Assembly: GCF_017874215.1 (NCBI RefSeq)
Contig: NZ_JAGGLB010000046.1
Location: forward strand, 1-63,173
Source: Paenibacillus eucommiae
GTDB lineage: Bacteria; Bacillota; Bacilli; Paenibacillales; NBRC-103111
Direction: 5' to 3'
DNA length: 63,173 nucleotides
This document shows, piece after piece, positions 42,676 to 51,858 of the stretch; within the stretch, counting starts at the first letter, position 1, and each line of letters starts with the position of its first letter. Position numbers and translations under genes: made by a program. The notes under the pieces were generated by a model, which was given only the letters and a program-made list of their open reading frames with translations, did no database searches and was not told the DNA's origin.

Positions 42676-43156
42676 TAAATACCATAAAATCTCTAGTGTT
42701 AATGTGTTTAATATCGGAGACTAAGTCTTGTTCAACATCATTTACCAGTATATTATACAGACCGTCAGGCACAAGTTTGTATCGAGGATTGTCAACAAAA
42801 TCACTTAGGCTTTTCCATACAGCAAAAAACACCTTGTTACCTTCAACGCCTTCAAATACTTCTCTATTATAATCATCGATACTATCAAACCTTGCTTCAT
42901 AAATAAAATCGTACTCATGCCCGATTTGACCGTAACTGGGGTAGATATTTTCAACTACTCCAATTAATTTAGGGTCTATGATGTCAACATTTATCTCTTC
43001 CTTTACCTCGCGTATTACTGCCGACTTACTATCTTCCCCATATTCAATTGTTCCTCCAATTGGTCGAAAGGTAATGATTCCGTCTTCCTCGGGGAATTGT
43101 TCTAGTAGTATTGATGATCTTCTTCTAATGATACATAAAGAAACTGCCCTATCCCG
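42650..43156 (-). pseudogene. Nudix hydrolase cut at both ends by core repeats
   Basis: The open frame begins right at the core at 43157 (TAA in frame) and reads CIIRRRSSILLEQFPEEDGI. The Nudix box GGTIEYGEDSKSAVIREVKE with EEI follows and fits the GX5EX7REUXEE pattern. No start codon precedes the box. The first ~6 residues, including the ATG, appear to be replaced by the core. The 3' end extends into the long repeat unit. It would hydrolyse a nucleoside diphosphate derivative if it could be started. Confidence 0.75.
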
Positions 43157-43165
43157 TTAGCTTAG
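43143..43165 (+). repeat. core repeat at the Nudix 5' end
   Basis: ACTGCCCTATCCCGTTAGCTTAG. It cuts the Nudix reading frame and lies 69 nt past the stop of the stalk-domain protein gene. Confidence 0.7.
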
Positions 43166-43234
43166 TTCTAGAGCCATCCAGTGCTGCTCCACTAAATTCT
43201 TCATTGGTGCAATGCTACCTCTTCATATTGGTAT

Positions 43235-44767
43235 TCATAAACGAATAACAGCTAAAGAAGAATTTTTAGCATTTTGTAGCAGTAGCCCATTATCGGACGT
43301 AAGTACACGCGAAATCGGCTCTGCTACTTTTAGCAGCAAGCGTCCGGAATTATCCAGTAGTACGACGCCATTGTTACCGCCAAGCTGCAATACGAGCTGA
43401 TTATTTAATACTTGAACGCTGGCAACCGGCGATGTCCATACAAGAGTGTCGTTCCCGTTCAAATTAACCTTGTACAGCTCAAACTGGGTTGAATTTATTT
43501 TATTTGTGTAATATATATTGCCCTCAATACTATCAAACCATGAAACAGCATGTTCGGACAGCTTCGTCTTATTCGTCCCGTCTAGCATAGAGGAATACAA
43601 TGCGTTGTTGTCATCCTTATTTATATAGTACAGCTTGTTATCGAAAATCTGGAAAAAGCTGACTGCCGAGTCCACGATCTTTTCTGTGTTATTCGTTCTC
43701 AGGTTAACTCTATAGATGAAATACGGGTTTCTTTCGAAACGACTTAACAAGTAGATATCATCACCAACGACAGTGGTAGCGGTAGGATTAGGATAGCCCC
43801 AATTCACTTCTGGTTCTCCCAAAGGCTTACGATTTGTACCATCCTGAAGAAACAGGTTGCCATAATCATTATCAGAGCCAAGGTTGATGATTAGTGTTCC
43901 ATATGGGGTATCGCGGAAATCGAGATATCCGCTATGTAGTAGCTCCGCTTTCCCATTATCGTTGATTTTGAAGAATTCGTCAGTACCGGCAACCCCTTCA
44001 CCACGGTGATAAGTAAACCATAGATGGTTGTCACGGATTTGAAAGGATACCTCATCGGGTTGCCATTCATTTTCTTTATCGAAGGTATAAGAGAATATCT
44101 CTTCCTTTGCAGACGACTGCTTTTCAGAAGCCCGATAGATATGGTTTGTCGAGCCCTTCGTCTCAACGAAATAATAATATCCCTTAAAAAGGACGACATC
44201 ATTATTAGCAGCATATGCCGGAAGGCCTGCCGTTTGCAACTGCGGGTTATGGGAAGTAATGCTAAGTCCGCTGGCAGTACTCCACTTATAATTCCACCCA
44301 AATTCGTCATGCGCGAAACCCCAGGTTAGCGGGAAATAGGTAATGTCCCGGAAGTTTAACAACGGATATGGTTCTTTTGAATTATTGATCACCTTGCCAT
44401 TGACCGTGATGGCCGATGTGGAAATCTTAGTGGAGTATGTAGACTTATTGCGACTCCCGGATTTGTAAGGCGCATACGAAGAGGTCACTGGGCTTTGCTT
44501 AATGTTTAAGCCGGCTGCTTGTGACCAAGTTGTCTCCAAACCAAACATTCTGGTATCGTTCCAAGTCATCGGGAAATAGGTAATACCACGATAAACAAGG
44601 AGCGGGTATTCCCTGTACTGATTTTCTACTGTGTGACCATTCAGCTTTACTTCAAAATTTGGCAGCGTAACCTTTACACTTGCAGCTGCGGCTTTAATTT
44701 GTCCTGCTGGCGCCAACATACTTACGCATAATGAAAATACGAGCATAAATCCAGTCCATTTTCTCAT
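43235..44767 (-). CDS. secreted protein with copper-amine-oxidase-type stalk domains and a DUF5050-like propeller
   Basis: The ~510-aa product has a signal peptide (MRKWTGFMLVFSLCVSMLAP, cleavage near QIKAAAA). Two stalk-type repeats follow (LPNFEVKLNGHTVENQYREY... and SAITVNGKVINNSKEPYPLL...), each with a RxITYFPxTW motif. From ~185 on there is a beta-propeller-like region with repeated YYxN...LY and T-N-K-x-L-S motifs, as in DUF5050. It probably acts on the cell surface. I use the second ATG, 8 nt past GAGGG; the first ATG is five codons upstream. Confidence 0.8.
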   Translation of the reverse strand: MRKWTGFMLVFSLCVSMLAPAGQIKAAAASVKVTLPNFEVKLNGHTVENQYREYPLLVYRGITYFPMTWNDTRMFGLETTWSQAAGLNIKQSPVTSSYAPYKSGSRNKSTYSTKISTSAITVNGKVINNSKEPYPLLNFRDITYFPLTWGFAHDEFGWNYKWSTASGLSITSHNPQLQTAGLPAYAANNDVVLFKGYYYFVETKGSTNHIYRASEKQSSAKEEIFSYTFDKENEWQPDEVSFQIRDNHLWFTYHRGEGVAGTDEFFKINDNGKAELLHSGYLDFRDTPYGTLIINLGSDNDYGNLFLQDGTNRKPLGEPEVNWGYPNPTATTVVGDDIYLLSRFERNPYFIYRVNLRTNNTEKIVDSAVSFFQIFDNKLYYINKDDNNALYSSMLDGTNKTKLSEHAVSWFDSIEGNIYYTNKINSTQFELYKVNLNGNDTLVWTSPVASVQVLNNQLVLQLGGNNGVVLLDNSGRLLLKVAEPISRVLTSDNGLLLQNAKNSSLAVIRL

Positions 44768-44826
44768 TGTTGCATCCCTCATCTCTTTTATTTATTAAAC
44801 GTTGGATTTTAGGAAAAGTTGTATTT

Positions 44827-44913
44827 ATGTTAGCTTAATAAAAACAAGGAGCAACTGCCGCGGCAAACTGCTCCTTGTATCGTTCAACTAACGTTACCGG
44901 TTAGTTGAATCAT
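44827..44913 (+). repeat. long repeat unit with hairpin
   Basis: ATGTTAGCTTAATA, then ACAAGGAGCAACTGCCGCGG / CAAACTGCTCCTTGT, then GTTCAACTAACGTTACCGGTTAGTTGAAT. The palindrome around TTAC is nearly perfect in this copy. It ends 13 nt from the HAD remnant. Confidence 0.85.
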
Positions 44914-44926
44914 TATCTGCAAGTGA

Positions 44927-45299
44927 TCACACCACAAATCTCTCAATTGCAACAGCAACACCATCATTATCATTTGAATCGGTTACGTGGGCTGCACAAT
45001 TCTTTAGTTCAATTATCGCGTTTTCCATTGCGACCGGAAATCCGGACATACGGAATAGGCCTAAATCGTTAAAATCATCCCCGAATACCATTACATTTTC
45101 TGATTTCACTCCGATATCGCTTAATACCCTTCATCAAAAATTGATTAGCCGCTCTAGGCGGCCGCGCCGTGGCAATAATAATATGAATTCCGGAATCAAA
45201 ACATTTTTTAACAGCCTGATAATTCCTAGGAGATATCGATTTATCACTACCGAGCAAGGTTCCGTCCAAGTCCAGTACAATTGCCTGAATTTTAGACAT
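44927..45299 (-). pseudogene. Cof-type HAD phosphatase with the cap domain deleted
   Basis: The start MSKIQAIVLDLDGTLLGSDK has the DxDGT nucleophile motif, and IIIATARPPRAANQFLMKGI the second motif. The frame then shifts into KSENVMVFGDDFNDLGLFRM, the last motif. About 130 residues that form the cap and much of the core are missing, so the total is ~125 instead of ~260 residues. GGGGAGG precedes the ATG. Confidence 0.75.
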
Positions 45300-45380
45300 C
45301 TGTATCCTCCCCACAAAATAAGCTAAATTGGTAAAATAATACTACTTAATATAGGTGTCGTCAACAGAAAAGTTGTATGA

Positions 45381-45400
45381 TCCTGCCCGCTAGTTGAACA
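45381..45400 (+). repeat. core repeat
   Basis: TCCTGCCCGCTAGTTGAACA, 36 nt past the stop of the sigma factor gene. Confidence 0.75.
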
Positions 45401-45436
45401 AGCCCCCCTGAGAAATAGATCAGAATTCACATATCT

Positions 45437-47173
45437 CTACATTACATAAGCGCGTGGTGGATCCGTGATTACTGGAAGATATTTACTGGCAGAAGGTACT
45501 TGTTCCAAAAGCTCGATGATACGCTCCAGCTTCTCTACAGCTGCTTCCTCCGAAGCTTTCGCCCCTTGTACGATCGTGATGCCTTTCTTCGCAATTTCCG
45601 GATTATTTGGTTCTCCGCCAGTTGGTGCCGGAAACAGCTCGGTAAGCATCGAAAACTGCTGGTTGACAACGTCGTATTGCTCAGATGCTTCCAGCAGCAA
45701 CCTTCCGACTTCCAATTCCCAAGGTTCACCTGACAGCCATGGCTTGGCAATTTCCCGCAAAAATTTGGCGGCTTGCCCCCGTGCTTCCCTAATAACCGTA
45801 ATTGTATACGCTTGTCCGAGAGGATCCACCGATTTTCGATTGAATACATCGATCCATGCATCATATCCTTGCAGACCGTTTGCATAACCAGTAAATGTCG
45901 CTTCGCCACCACGTGCATGGCGAATCACCATTTTACACATCCGAAGCACCTGCTGCTCCCTCTTCACGTCCAGCTTATCGGCAAAGCCGAGCACAAACAG
46001 CGATTTCGTTTGTAATGTCCCCAGACGATCATAGGGAATCGTCGTATCTGACTTGGAATCAATACCGTAAAATTGCCTAGTTTCATCATCGTAACCGTAG
46101 ATTAGCCCAAACTCCTGATTAATAAGTTCCCAAACGAATGCCGGCATGCCGAGATCGATCGACTGCTGAACGATCTTGATCGCTTGAACGGTAAGATCCG
46201 GATGAGGCGGGTCGAAGTCAAACGCTTCTGCATATTCGGTTTTATATCCGAGTGATAACAAGCCGTTATAAAGCAAGTAGTTCCGATCCACCATATTCGT
46301 ACTGGACATATCGACGCTGTCTTGTTCAATGTTGATGTTAAAGGCGAACATCAAATACCCTTCCGTACAGGCTAACGAAATGTCCGGTTTGTCGAGCATC
46401 AACGCATGGTGGAGAAGGTTGTTAAACGTAAGTACCGACGGTTGGTACGGTTCCATAAGGGTCCTTTTATCCAGTATGATTGTCATTGCGTTCTTATCTT
46501 CCTTTCGCCGTAAAATATGATTGCTGATTGCCACGACCATACGCTCCTGCGCGATTTTATGGCGTGATCGGGATATAAGCTTGTACACGTTGCTGGTCGT
46601 CAAGCCATATAGTTGCGCGATTTCTTGCGGAGAGCACTCTTCAAAAAAACGTGCTTCAAAAACACGCCTCTCGCGTTCGGTGAGACAGGGCAACAAGCTT
46701 CGGATCATATCGATAAACTCTCGTCTTTCCAAGTTAAGCTGCGGATTCGTTCCCTCCTTGTCACAGCCGTTCTGGCGAAGACGTTCGGATAAATAATGCA
46801 TAATAGCGTCCATATCGTGAACGTCAAAGTCTCGTTGGCGCAGCGATGGCAAAGAATAGCCGGATAACGGCAGCTCTTTCTTAAACGGGCCGCCGCGTCT
46901 CATCCGCATCAGCGCTTGGTTCGTTACGATTCTCCGCAGCCAAGGTAGAAACCTAGCCACATCGGTAAGCGATCCTAGATGCAGAAATGCTCGCAGCAAC
47001 GCATCCTGAACGATATCTTCCGTTAAATGATGATTCCGCGTGATCTTACGAGCCCAAGTAAAGGCTTTCATCCTGTGCCGAACGACAAGCTCGTCAAATG
47101 CTTCCCTATCTCCGTTCCTCGCTAGCACTGTAAGAGTCTCGTCACTCTCTTTGTAAAACCGGGTTTCAAACAA
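45437..47173 (-). CDS. ECF-type sigma factor fused to a large C-terminal domain
   Basis: The 578-aa product is unusually long for an ECF factor (~180). Region 2 is at 24-75 (REAFDELVVRHRMKAFTWAR, then HLTEDIVQDALLRAFLHLGS). Region 4 is near 175-220 (SPQEIAQLYGLTTSNVYKLI). From ~235 to the end there is a ~340-residue domain that starts LTFNNLLHHALMLDKPDISL. The ACTEGYLMFAF stretch resembles the N-terminal part of BtrH-type cysteine acyltransferases/peptidases, but I am not certain. No membrane segment. A candidate cytosolic sensor or enzyme domain tied to the sigma factor. Confidence 0.8.
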   Translation of the reverse strand: MFETRFYKESDETLTVLARNGDREAFDELVVRHRMKAFTWARKITRNHHLTEDIVQDALLRAFLHLGSLTDVARFLPWLRRIVTNQALMRMRRGGPFKKELPLSGYSLPSLRQRDFDVHDMDAIMHYLSERLRQNGCDKEGTNPQLNLERREFIDMIRSLLPCLTERERRVFEARFFEECSPQEIAQLYGLTTSNVYKLISRSRHKIAQERMVVAISNHILRRKEDKNAMTIILDKRTLMEPYQPSVLTFNNLLHHALMLDKPDISLACTEGYLMFAFNINIEQDSVDMSSTNMVDRNYLLYNGLLSLGYKTEYAEAFDFDPPHPDLTVQAIKIVQQSIDLGMPAFVWELINQEFGLIYGYDDETRQFYGIDSKSDTTIPYDRLGTLQTKSLFVLGFADKLDVKREQQVLRMCKMVIRHARGGEATFTGYANGLQGYDAWIDVFNRKSVDPLGQAYTITVIREARGQAAKFLREIAKPWLSGEPWELEVGRLLLEASEQYDVVNQQFSMLTELFPAPTGGEPNNPEIAKKGITIVQGAKASEEAAVEKLERIIELLEQVPSASKYLPVITDPPRAYVM

Positions 47174-47374
47174 CTTGGATTGATCCTGTTTCGGTGTCAG
47201 CTTTAATCACTCCTTTCTGCAATCTATTTCATGTTGATGCCATGTGATGAAAAAGTCTGACGGTTTTCTTTTTTGACAACAAAATTCTGCCTCGTTATTC
47301 CTTTCTCTTGCCGTATCTGTCTAATCATTAGCAACTTTATCAAAGATTTTATGGATCTTATTAGTTATCTCGTT

Positions 47375-47392
47375 AATGTTAGCGTAACAACA
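47375..47392 (+). repeat. core repeat (partial)
   Basis: TAATGTTAGCGTAACAAC, 8 nt past the stop of the gene at 47401. Confidence 0.55.
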
Positions 47393-47400
47393 GGACGCCC

Positions 47401-47940
47401 TTATTCCAACTTCAAATCATATTCTGTTGGTGATTCTACCTGAATCGTAACCAATCTGTATCCATGGGTTTTAGCTAAATCATAAGCTTCTGGCCCGATC
47501 GCATAATTTCTCACCTTTTTGAACCCTCGTGTCAATTCACGCGCAACTGGACCAATTAAGTGGTATGCAGGCGGCAAGGCTTGCACACTACCTTGTACAA
47601 TACAAATGTCTTGATATACTCCGCTTAAAAACAGAGAAAGGCTGCGCGACTCGTCAAGGGAAACATCATATTTCGTATCCCCATTACGCTGAGGAATTGC
47701 TCTCACACTCGGACGACCATGACTCCGTTCATAAACGTGGAAATAGTTATCCAGATGACTTCCCCATTTACTCGTGCCTAACCCTTCGTAATCCAACAAA
47801 TCCTCATAAATCCCAATATTAGGCGATTCATGGAGAATTCCTTCTACATAAAACAAACCAAATTTCTTAGATATATTCACTAATCCTGGGAGAAGATCAT
47901 TCTTCGTCGCAAAAAAACTCTTTCGTTTTCCCGTTGACAT
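47401..47940 (-). CDS. uncharacterised ~179-aa protein
   Basis: Not recognised. It starts MSTGKRKSFFATKNDLLPGL and has GIYEDLLDYEGLGTSKWGSH. The end (YGHRLVTIQVESPTEYDLKL-like) looks like a small alpha/beta fold. No signal peptide. GAGGTG lies 4 nt before the ATG. Confidence 0.55.
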   Translation of the reverse strand: MSTGKRKSFFATKNDLLPGLVNISKKFGLFYVEGILHESPNIGIYEDLLDYEGLGTSKWGSHLDNYFHVYERSHGRPSVRAIPQRNGDTKYDVSLDESRSLSLFLSGVYQDICIVQGSVQALPPAYHLIGPVARELTRGFKKVRNYAIGPEAYDLAKTHGYRLVTIQVESPTEYDLKLE

Positions 47941-47974
47941 TTGACACCTCATTCGATTTTGCTCTTGAATTAAT

Positions 47975-47993
47975 CTGCCTGTTAACGTAATAA
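47975..47993 (+). repeat. core repeat
   Basis: CTGCCTGTTAACGTAATAA, just upstream of the start of the gene at 47401-47940. Confidence 0.6.
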
Positions 47994-48300
47994 ATTCATG
48001 ACTTTATGCCCATGTAAAACATCGGCCGAATGGCTATCTTCAAAAGCTCTCGTTCGAGGTGCGGCTGCGAGGAGACAATAAACTTGTCGGGAATGAGATA
48101 TTGTTCTTGTCACCCAGAGATGCTTGCTCCACTAGATGTAATACTATTTTCGTACTTCTTATGTAAGGCTATTCCAGGCTATTTAACTTATTGATGACAT
48201 TCTGAAGTCCCAATTCTGTTGACTTTTTAAGTCGGTCTCCTTAACCATCAAGGGGGCATGTTATACACCCATTTTACCATATATTTACTCCACAATCGTG

Positions 48301-48348
48301 TCCCGTTAGCTTAATTAGAAAATCACCAACTACCCGTCAGCGGAATAG
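48301..48348 (+). repeat. two core repeats
   Basis: TCCCGTTAGCTTAATTAG and TACCCGTCAGCGGAATAG, 30 nt apart. The rest of the ~490-bp gap 47953-48441 holds only a GTTCTTGTCA-type repeat (48106) and a terminator. Confidence 0.65.
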
Positions 48349-48352
48349 CCAA

Positions 48353-48385
48353 GAAAAGCCGACTGTTCACACAGTCAGCTTTTTG
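48353..48385 (-). terminator. terminator of the ABC exporter operon
   Basis: AAAAGC-GACTG and CAGTC-GCTTTTT flank a short loop on the minus strand, about 60 nt beyond the permease stop. Confidence 0.7.
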
Positions 48386-48441
48386 TCTTATTCAAGGGAC
48401 ATTTATAAAGTCTATTATGCTGACGAACAACCGCAGTCATA

Positions 48442-50058
48442 TTACTTCACTCGAAACGTTCTCTGCCCGTACTTCTGCACAAGAACAAGAGCAGCAGCCA
48501 AGTAAATTAGTGTCATCGCAAATATAGTAACAGTGAAAGGTACTACCGGTATTCTCAAAATAATACTAATTCCGCCCAAGGATGACACCACCATGTTCAC
48601 GATAAGATACAGCGGGTTTTTCATATTTAGCTCTGTAGAATACGGTTGGAAAATATAATACATAAACAAATGATGCACAGTAAAAAAAGCGGACAGTGAT
48701 ATAACGCAGACCCAAAGCATAAGCAGCTCTCTGCTCAGCCACTCCCCTCCTAATGCTACGTTAATAGCTGTCAGTGACACCCCAAGAGCGGCGGCAATCA
48801 CCATGTTTAAGCTCATCACTTTTCCAAGGCGAATCAGGAAATGGCTATAGGCCGCGCTGCGATAGAAGCCGTACCGCATCAAACTTAGATCACAGTTGTA
48901 AAACATTGCTCTGCATATTTTCTCTCCTACAGACATGAAGTACATGATCAGAACCAAGAAGGGGAAGATCATTTCCAAACTCCATTGCTGGTCTTGCAAC
49001 TGCCCGCGGAATAGGACCATGAGGATCACTCCCGCCACTCCGAAAGCGCCGATGATAGCTAATCGCTTGTTAACAGGGCTGCTAAACAGGCTGCGATGTC
49101 TGAGAAAGAAAATTGCGTTCAGATAAGCATAGCCTTCCTTTGTCTCAAGCTTGTCCTGCTGGTTCAGCTTCACGGTATAGTCGCTATCCTTTGACTTCAC
49201 GCTCTTCATCTGCGCATCCGTCATCATACGACCTATATCCAGCAGAGGATCATCCCTTTTGCTTGCGGCATCAACAATTCCTCGGTAACCAGAATAACGA
49301 GCCAGCTTAATGGCTGCGAACAGCCCTCCAGCTGTAATAACGATGCAGACAGGCAAACTCATAAGAAACGATTCCGTAGACAGAACCTTGCCCAGCAGAA
49401 GCGGCAAATATGCAGCAGCATATCCAACAAAAAGGACGCTCCAGACGAGAGCAGTTTGCTTAATCAATACAATGCCGGTTTTCTCAAAAATCTTAAGATG
49501 CGCATACTCCGCTAGAATTCGCCATAATGTGATCAATATAGATAACAGAACTGCTTCTATGACGGTTGCTCCCAAGCGTGTGCCGAACAGAATCATCGCA
49601 GGTAGCAGATACACCAAAAAAGTCACATAGCGATATCCAAGCGAAGCCAACATATATCTCGTTGGAGACAATCTCATCAGCTTCACAGCTACGTATTTCT
49701 CCCGCTTTGGTTCAAGTATAGTCGCGCTGCTGACGGCTGCCGCCACAAAGCTGATGATGGTGAAAATATGTATAAATTGCCGCAGCTGATCTGCCTCTGA
49801 CAATCCCTCTCCTAATCCGATCACAGGTAAGTATATCAGTACCCCCAGATAAACAAATCGAAGCATGACTCCCCATAACTGGTTGAACAGCAGCACAATA
49901 ACAGAAACAGCTTTTTTGAAATCGAATTTAGCGTAGAAGCTGTTCTTTACTAGCTTACCGATTAACGGCAGCTTCTGAATGTAATAAATGAGCAGGTTTA
50001 CCCTAATGGATGTGCGAATAGCCAGCAGCGTATTAAGCGTTCTCAGCATGGGATTCAT
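48442..50058 (-). CDS. ABC transporter permease
   Basis: The 538-aa product is a polytopic membrane protein with about eleven hydrophobic helices, for example AVSVIVLLFNQLWGVMLRFV, LVYLLPAMILFGTRLGATVI and FTVTIFAMTLIYLAAALVLV. A cytosolic loop lies near 270-320. It is fused in an operon with the upstream ATPase, whose 3' end overlaps it by 26 bases. The pair fits BcrA/EcsA-type exporters; the substrate is unknown. Confidence 0.8.
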   Translation of the reverse strand: MNPMLRTLNTLLAIRTSIRVNLLIYYIQKLPLIGKLVKNSFYAKFDFKKAVSVIVLLFNQLWGVMLRFVYLGVLIYLPVIGLGEGLSEADQLRQFIHIFTIISFVAAAVSSATILEPKREKYVAVKLMRLSPTRYMLASLGYRYVTFLVYLLPAMILFGTRLGATVIEAVLLSILITLWRILAEYAHLKIFEKTGIVLIKQTALVWSVLFVGYAAAYLPLLLGKVLSTESFLMSLPVCIVITAGGLFAAIKLARYSGYRGIVDAASKRDDPLLDIGRMMTDAQMKSVKSKDSDYTVKLNQQDKLETKEGYAYLNAIFFLRHRSLFSSPVNKRLAIIGAFGVAGVILMVLFRGQLQDQQWSLEMIFPFLVLIMYFMSVGEKICRAMFYNCDLSLMRYGFYRSAAYSHFLIRLGKVMSLNMVIAAALGVSLTAINVALGGEWLSRELLMLWVCVISLSAFFTVHHLFMYYIFQPYSTELNMKNPLYLIVNMVVSSLGGISIILRIPVVPFTVTIFAMTLIYLAAALVLVQKYGQRTFRVK

Positions 50059-50785
50059 CCTTCAGCAAATTAATGACCGCTTGCTCGAATTCTGCGCTGT
50101 GCAGCAGCTCGGACGGCATGGCAGACAATTTCCCTTTGTTCAACACAACTAGCTCATCACACAAATCAGAAGCCAATTGCAAAATATGCGTGGAGAAAAT
50201 TAGAATATGATCACTTTTCATTTCCCTTAACATATTCTTCATCTCCAGAGCAACAATGACATCGAAGGAGGTGAGCGGCTCATCGAGTAGAATGATCGGC
50301 GGCTTCGTTATGAGAAATAGCAACATCTGCAGCTTATTCTTCATTCCGTGCGAGTAGCCTTTAATCAGCCGGTGGCGATCCTCCGTTGTCATGCTCATCA
50401 TGTCAAAATAATCGTCAATCGTCTGCTCCATCTGCAGCTTGCCCCGATTAATATCCATAAAAAACTTCACAAACTCATAGCCCGTCAGGAACTCGGGCAG
50501 AATCGGCAGCGAATACACATACCCAACATCCTGCTCGCTTAGCTTCCGCGTGTGGCCATTCTCCTCCAGCATCACCTGTCCGCCATTCATGTCCTTCTCT
50601 CCGCTCAGGCAGTCGAACAACGTCGTCTTGCCTGCTCCGTTGCGCCCTAGCAGCCCATATATTTTCCCTTTCTCAAAGGTGAATCCGGCTCCCTGGAGTA
50701 CCTGTTTATCCTCGAATCGCTTGACGATATTTTCTAAGATCAGACGCAATTGCTGCTCCTCCATTCGTTTCAATATAAGCATCAC
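50033..50785 (-). CDS. ABC transporter ATP-binding protein
   Basis: The 250-aa ATPase has Walker A YGLLGRNGAGKTTLFDCLSG, signature region IKGYSHGMKNKLQMLLFL (degenerate, SHGMK in place of LSGGQ), Walker B ILLDEPLTSFD and an H-loop FSTHILQLASDLCDELV. It pairs with the permease at 48442-50058. A likely start is the ATG of MEEQQLRL or the upstream MMLILKR. Confidence 0.85.
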   Translation of the reverse strand: MMLILKRMEEQQLRLILENIVKRFEDKQVLQGAGFTFEKGKIYGLLGRNGAGKTTLFDCLSGEKDMNGGQVMLEENGHTRKLSEQDVGYVYSLPILPEFLTGYEFVKFFMDINRGKLQMEQTIDDYFDMMSMTTEDRHRLIKGYSHGMKNKLQMLLFLITKPPIILLDEPLTSFDVIVALEMKNMLREMKSDHILIFSTHILQLASDLCDELVVLNKGKLSAMPSELLHSAEFEQAVINLLKDESHAENA

Positions 50786-50890
50786 CTATTTATACGAAAA
50801 AGGAAAAGAAAGGTCTCAGGTTCCAATGAAATAAGCGATTCCAACTCCTTCATTTCCTCTTTGACAAATACACCGTACGAGTCAAGCAAC

Positions 50891-50920
50891 AAGCAGCCAC
50901 TCTCACTCGAGTGGCTGCTT
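50891..50920. terminator. terminator of the sugar importer operon
   Basis: AAGCAGCCACTC and GAGTGGCTGCTT flank TCACTC. It lies past the last permease gene (51013) on the minus strand. Confidence 0.75.
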
Positions 50921-51012
50921 GACTTTACATCCCGTTCCCTTTTCGTCTGTCAACTGCAAGGTCAGCTTCAGGCTATAACCTCGGGATTGTATGCCGCCGT
51001 ATCGGCGTCGGC

Positions 51013-51858
51013 TTATTCTTTGACCGCCCCCATAGTCAATCCTTTTACAAAGTACTTCTGCAAGGCGATAAATATAATTATCAACGGAATCGCGCCAATC
51101 GTCCCCCCGGCCATCGCTAAACCGTAATTTATGGTTGGCGAATTACCGACCGGGTTTCTAGATATTACCGAAATTCCAATATTAATTGTCCATGAATGAA
51201 TATCTTTAAGGACGATCAGTTGCCACATAAAGTCGTTCCATGACGTTAAAAACATAATAACTGCAAGCGCAGTGATCGACGGTTTAACCAACGGAATTAT
51301 TATCCCCGTAAAAATTACCGGTTCCGATGCACCGTCAATCTTTGCCGATTCCAGAAGCTCATTCGGTATGGATTGGATGAATTGCCGCATCATAAAAATA
51401 CCGTAAGGCCACACAACAAGCGGAATAATCGCTCCTAATATATTATCCATCAATCCAAACTTAAGCACGGTAAGAAATAGCGGAATTAACGCAGCTTGCT
51501 TAGGCAGCATCATCGTAATCAGAATGGAGACGAACAAAACGGATTTGAGTGGAAAGCTCTTTTTACTGAACGCATAACCCATCATGGTACAAATAAGGAT
51601 GCAAAATACGGTTGTAAGCGCGCTAATTGAAAAGCTATTCAGAAGCCATGACCAAATGGGGAAGCTTCCATTAAACAACGTCCGATAGTTTTCCAGCGTT
51701 GGCACAAGCGGAATCAGCTCCGGGGGCACCTGCATGGTTGACTTCATTTCTTTAAACGATCCTGTAAACATCCAATATAACGGTCCTACACATACCATAG
51801 CGAATAAAGCGACCAGTGCAATCAAACTCTTTCGGCCTGTCCATAACATACGATTCAT
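51013..51858 (-). CDS. sugar ABC transporter permease (MalG/UgpE type)
   Basis: The 281-aa product has six helices and the inner-membrane EAA motif ELLESAKIDGASEPVIFTGI with IIPLVKP. It is the second permease of a CUT1-type importer. Its start overlaps the stop of the first permease (4 bases). The operon encodes no ATPase, so a shared MsmX-type ATPase is expected elsewhere in the genome. Confidence 0.9.
   Translation of the reverse strand: MNRMLWTGRKSLIALVALFAMVCVGPLYWMFTGSFKEMKSTMQVPPELIPLVPTLENYRTLFNGSFPIWSWLLNSFSISALTTVFCILICTMMGYAFSKKSFPLKSVLFVSILITMMLPKQAALIPLFLTVLKFGLMDNILGAIIPLVVWPYGIFMMRQFIQSIPNELLESAKIDGASEPVIFTGIIIPLVKPSITALAVIMFLTSWNDFMWQLIVLKDIHSWTINIGISVISRNPVGNSPTINYGLAMAGGTIGAIPLIIIFIALQKYFVKGLTMGAVKE

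Noticed and set aside
30364..44913. Canonical integron attC sites
   Set aside because: The core GTTAGYT breaks the GTTRRRY consensus at its sixth base in all copies, and no integron integrase is visible. Kept only as an analogy.
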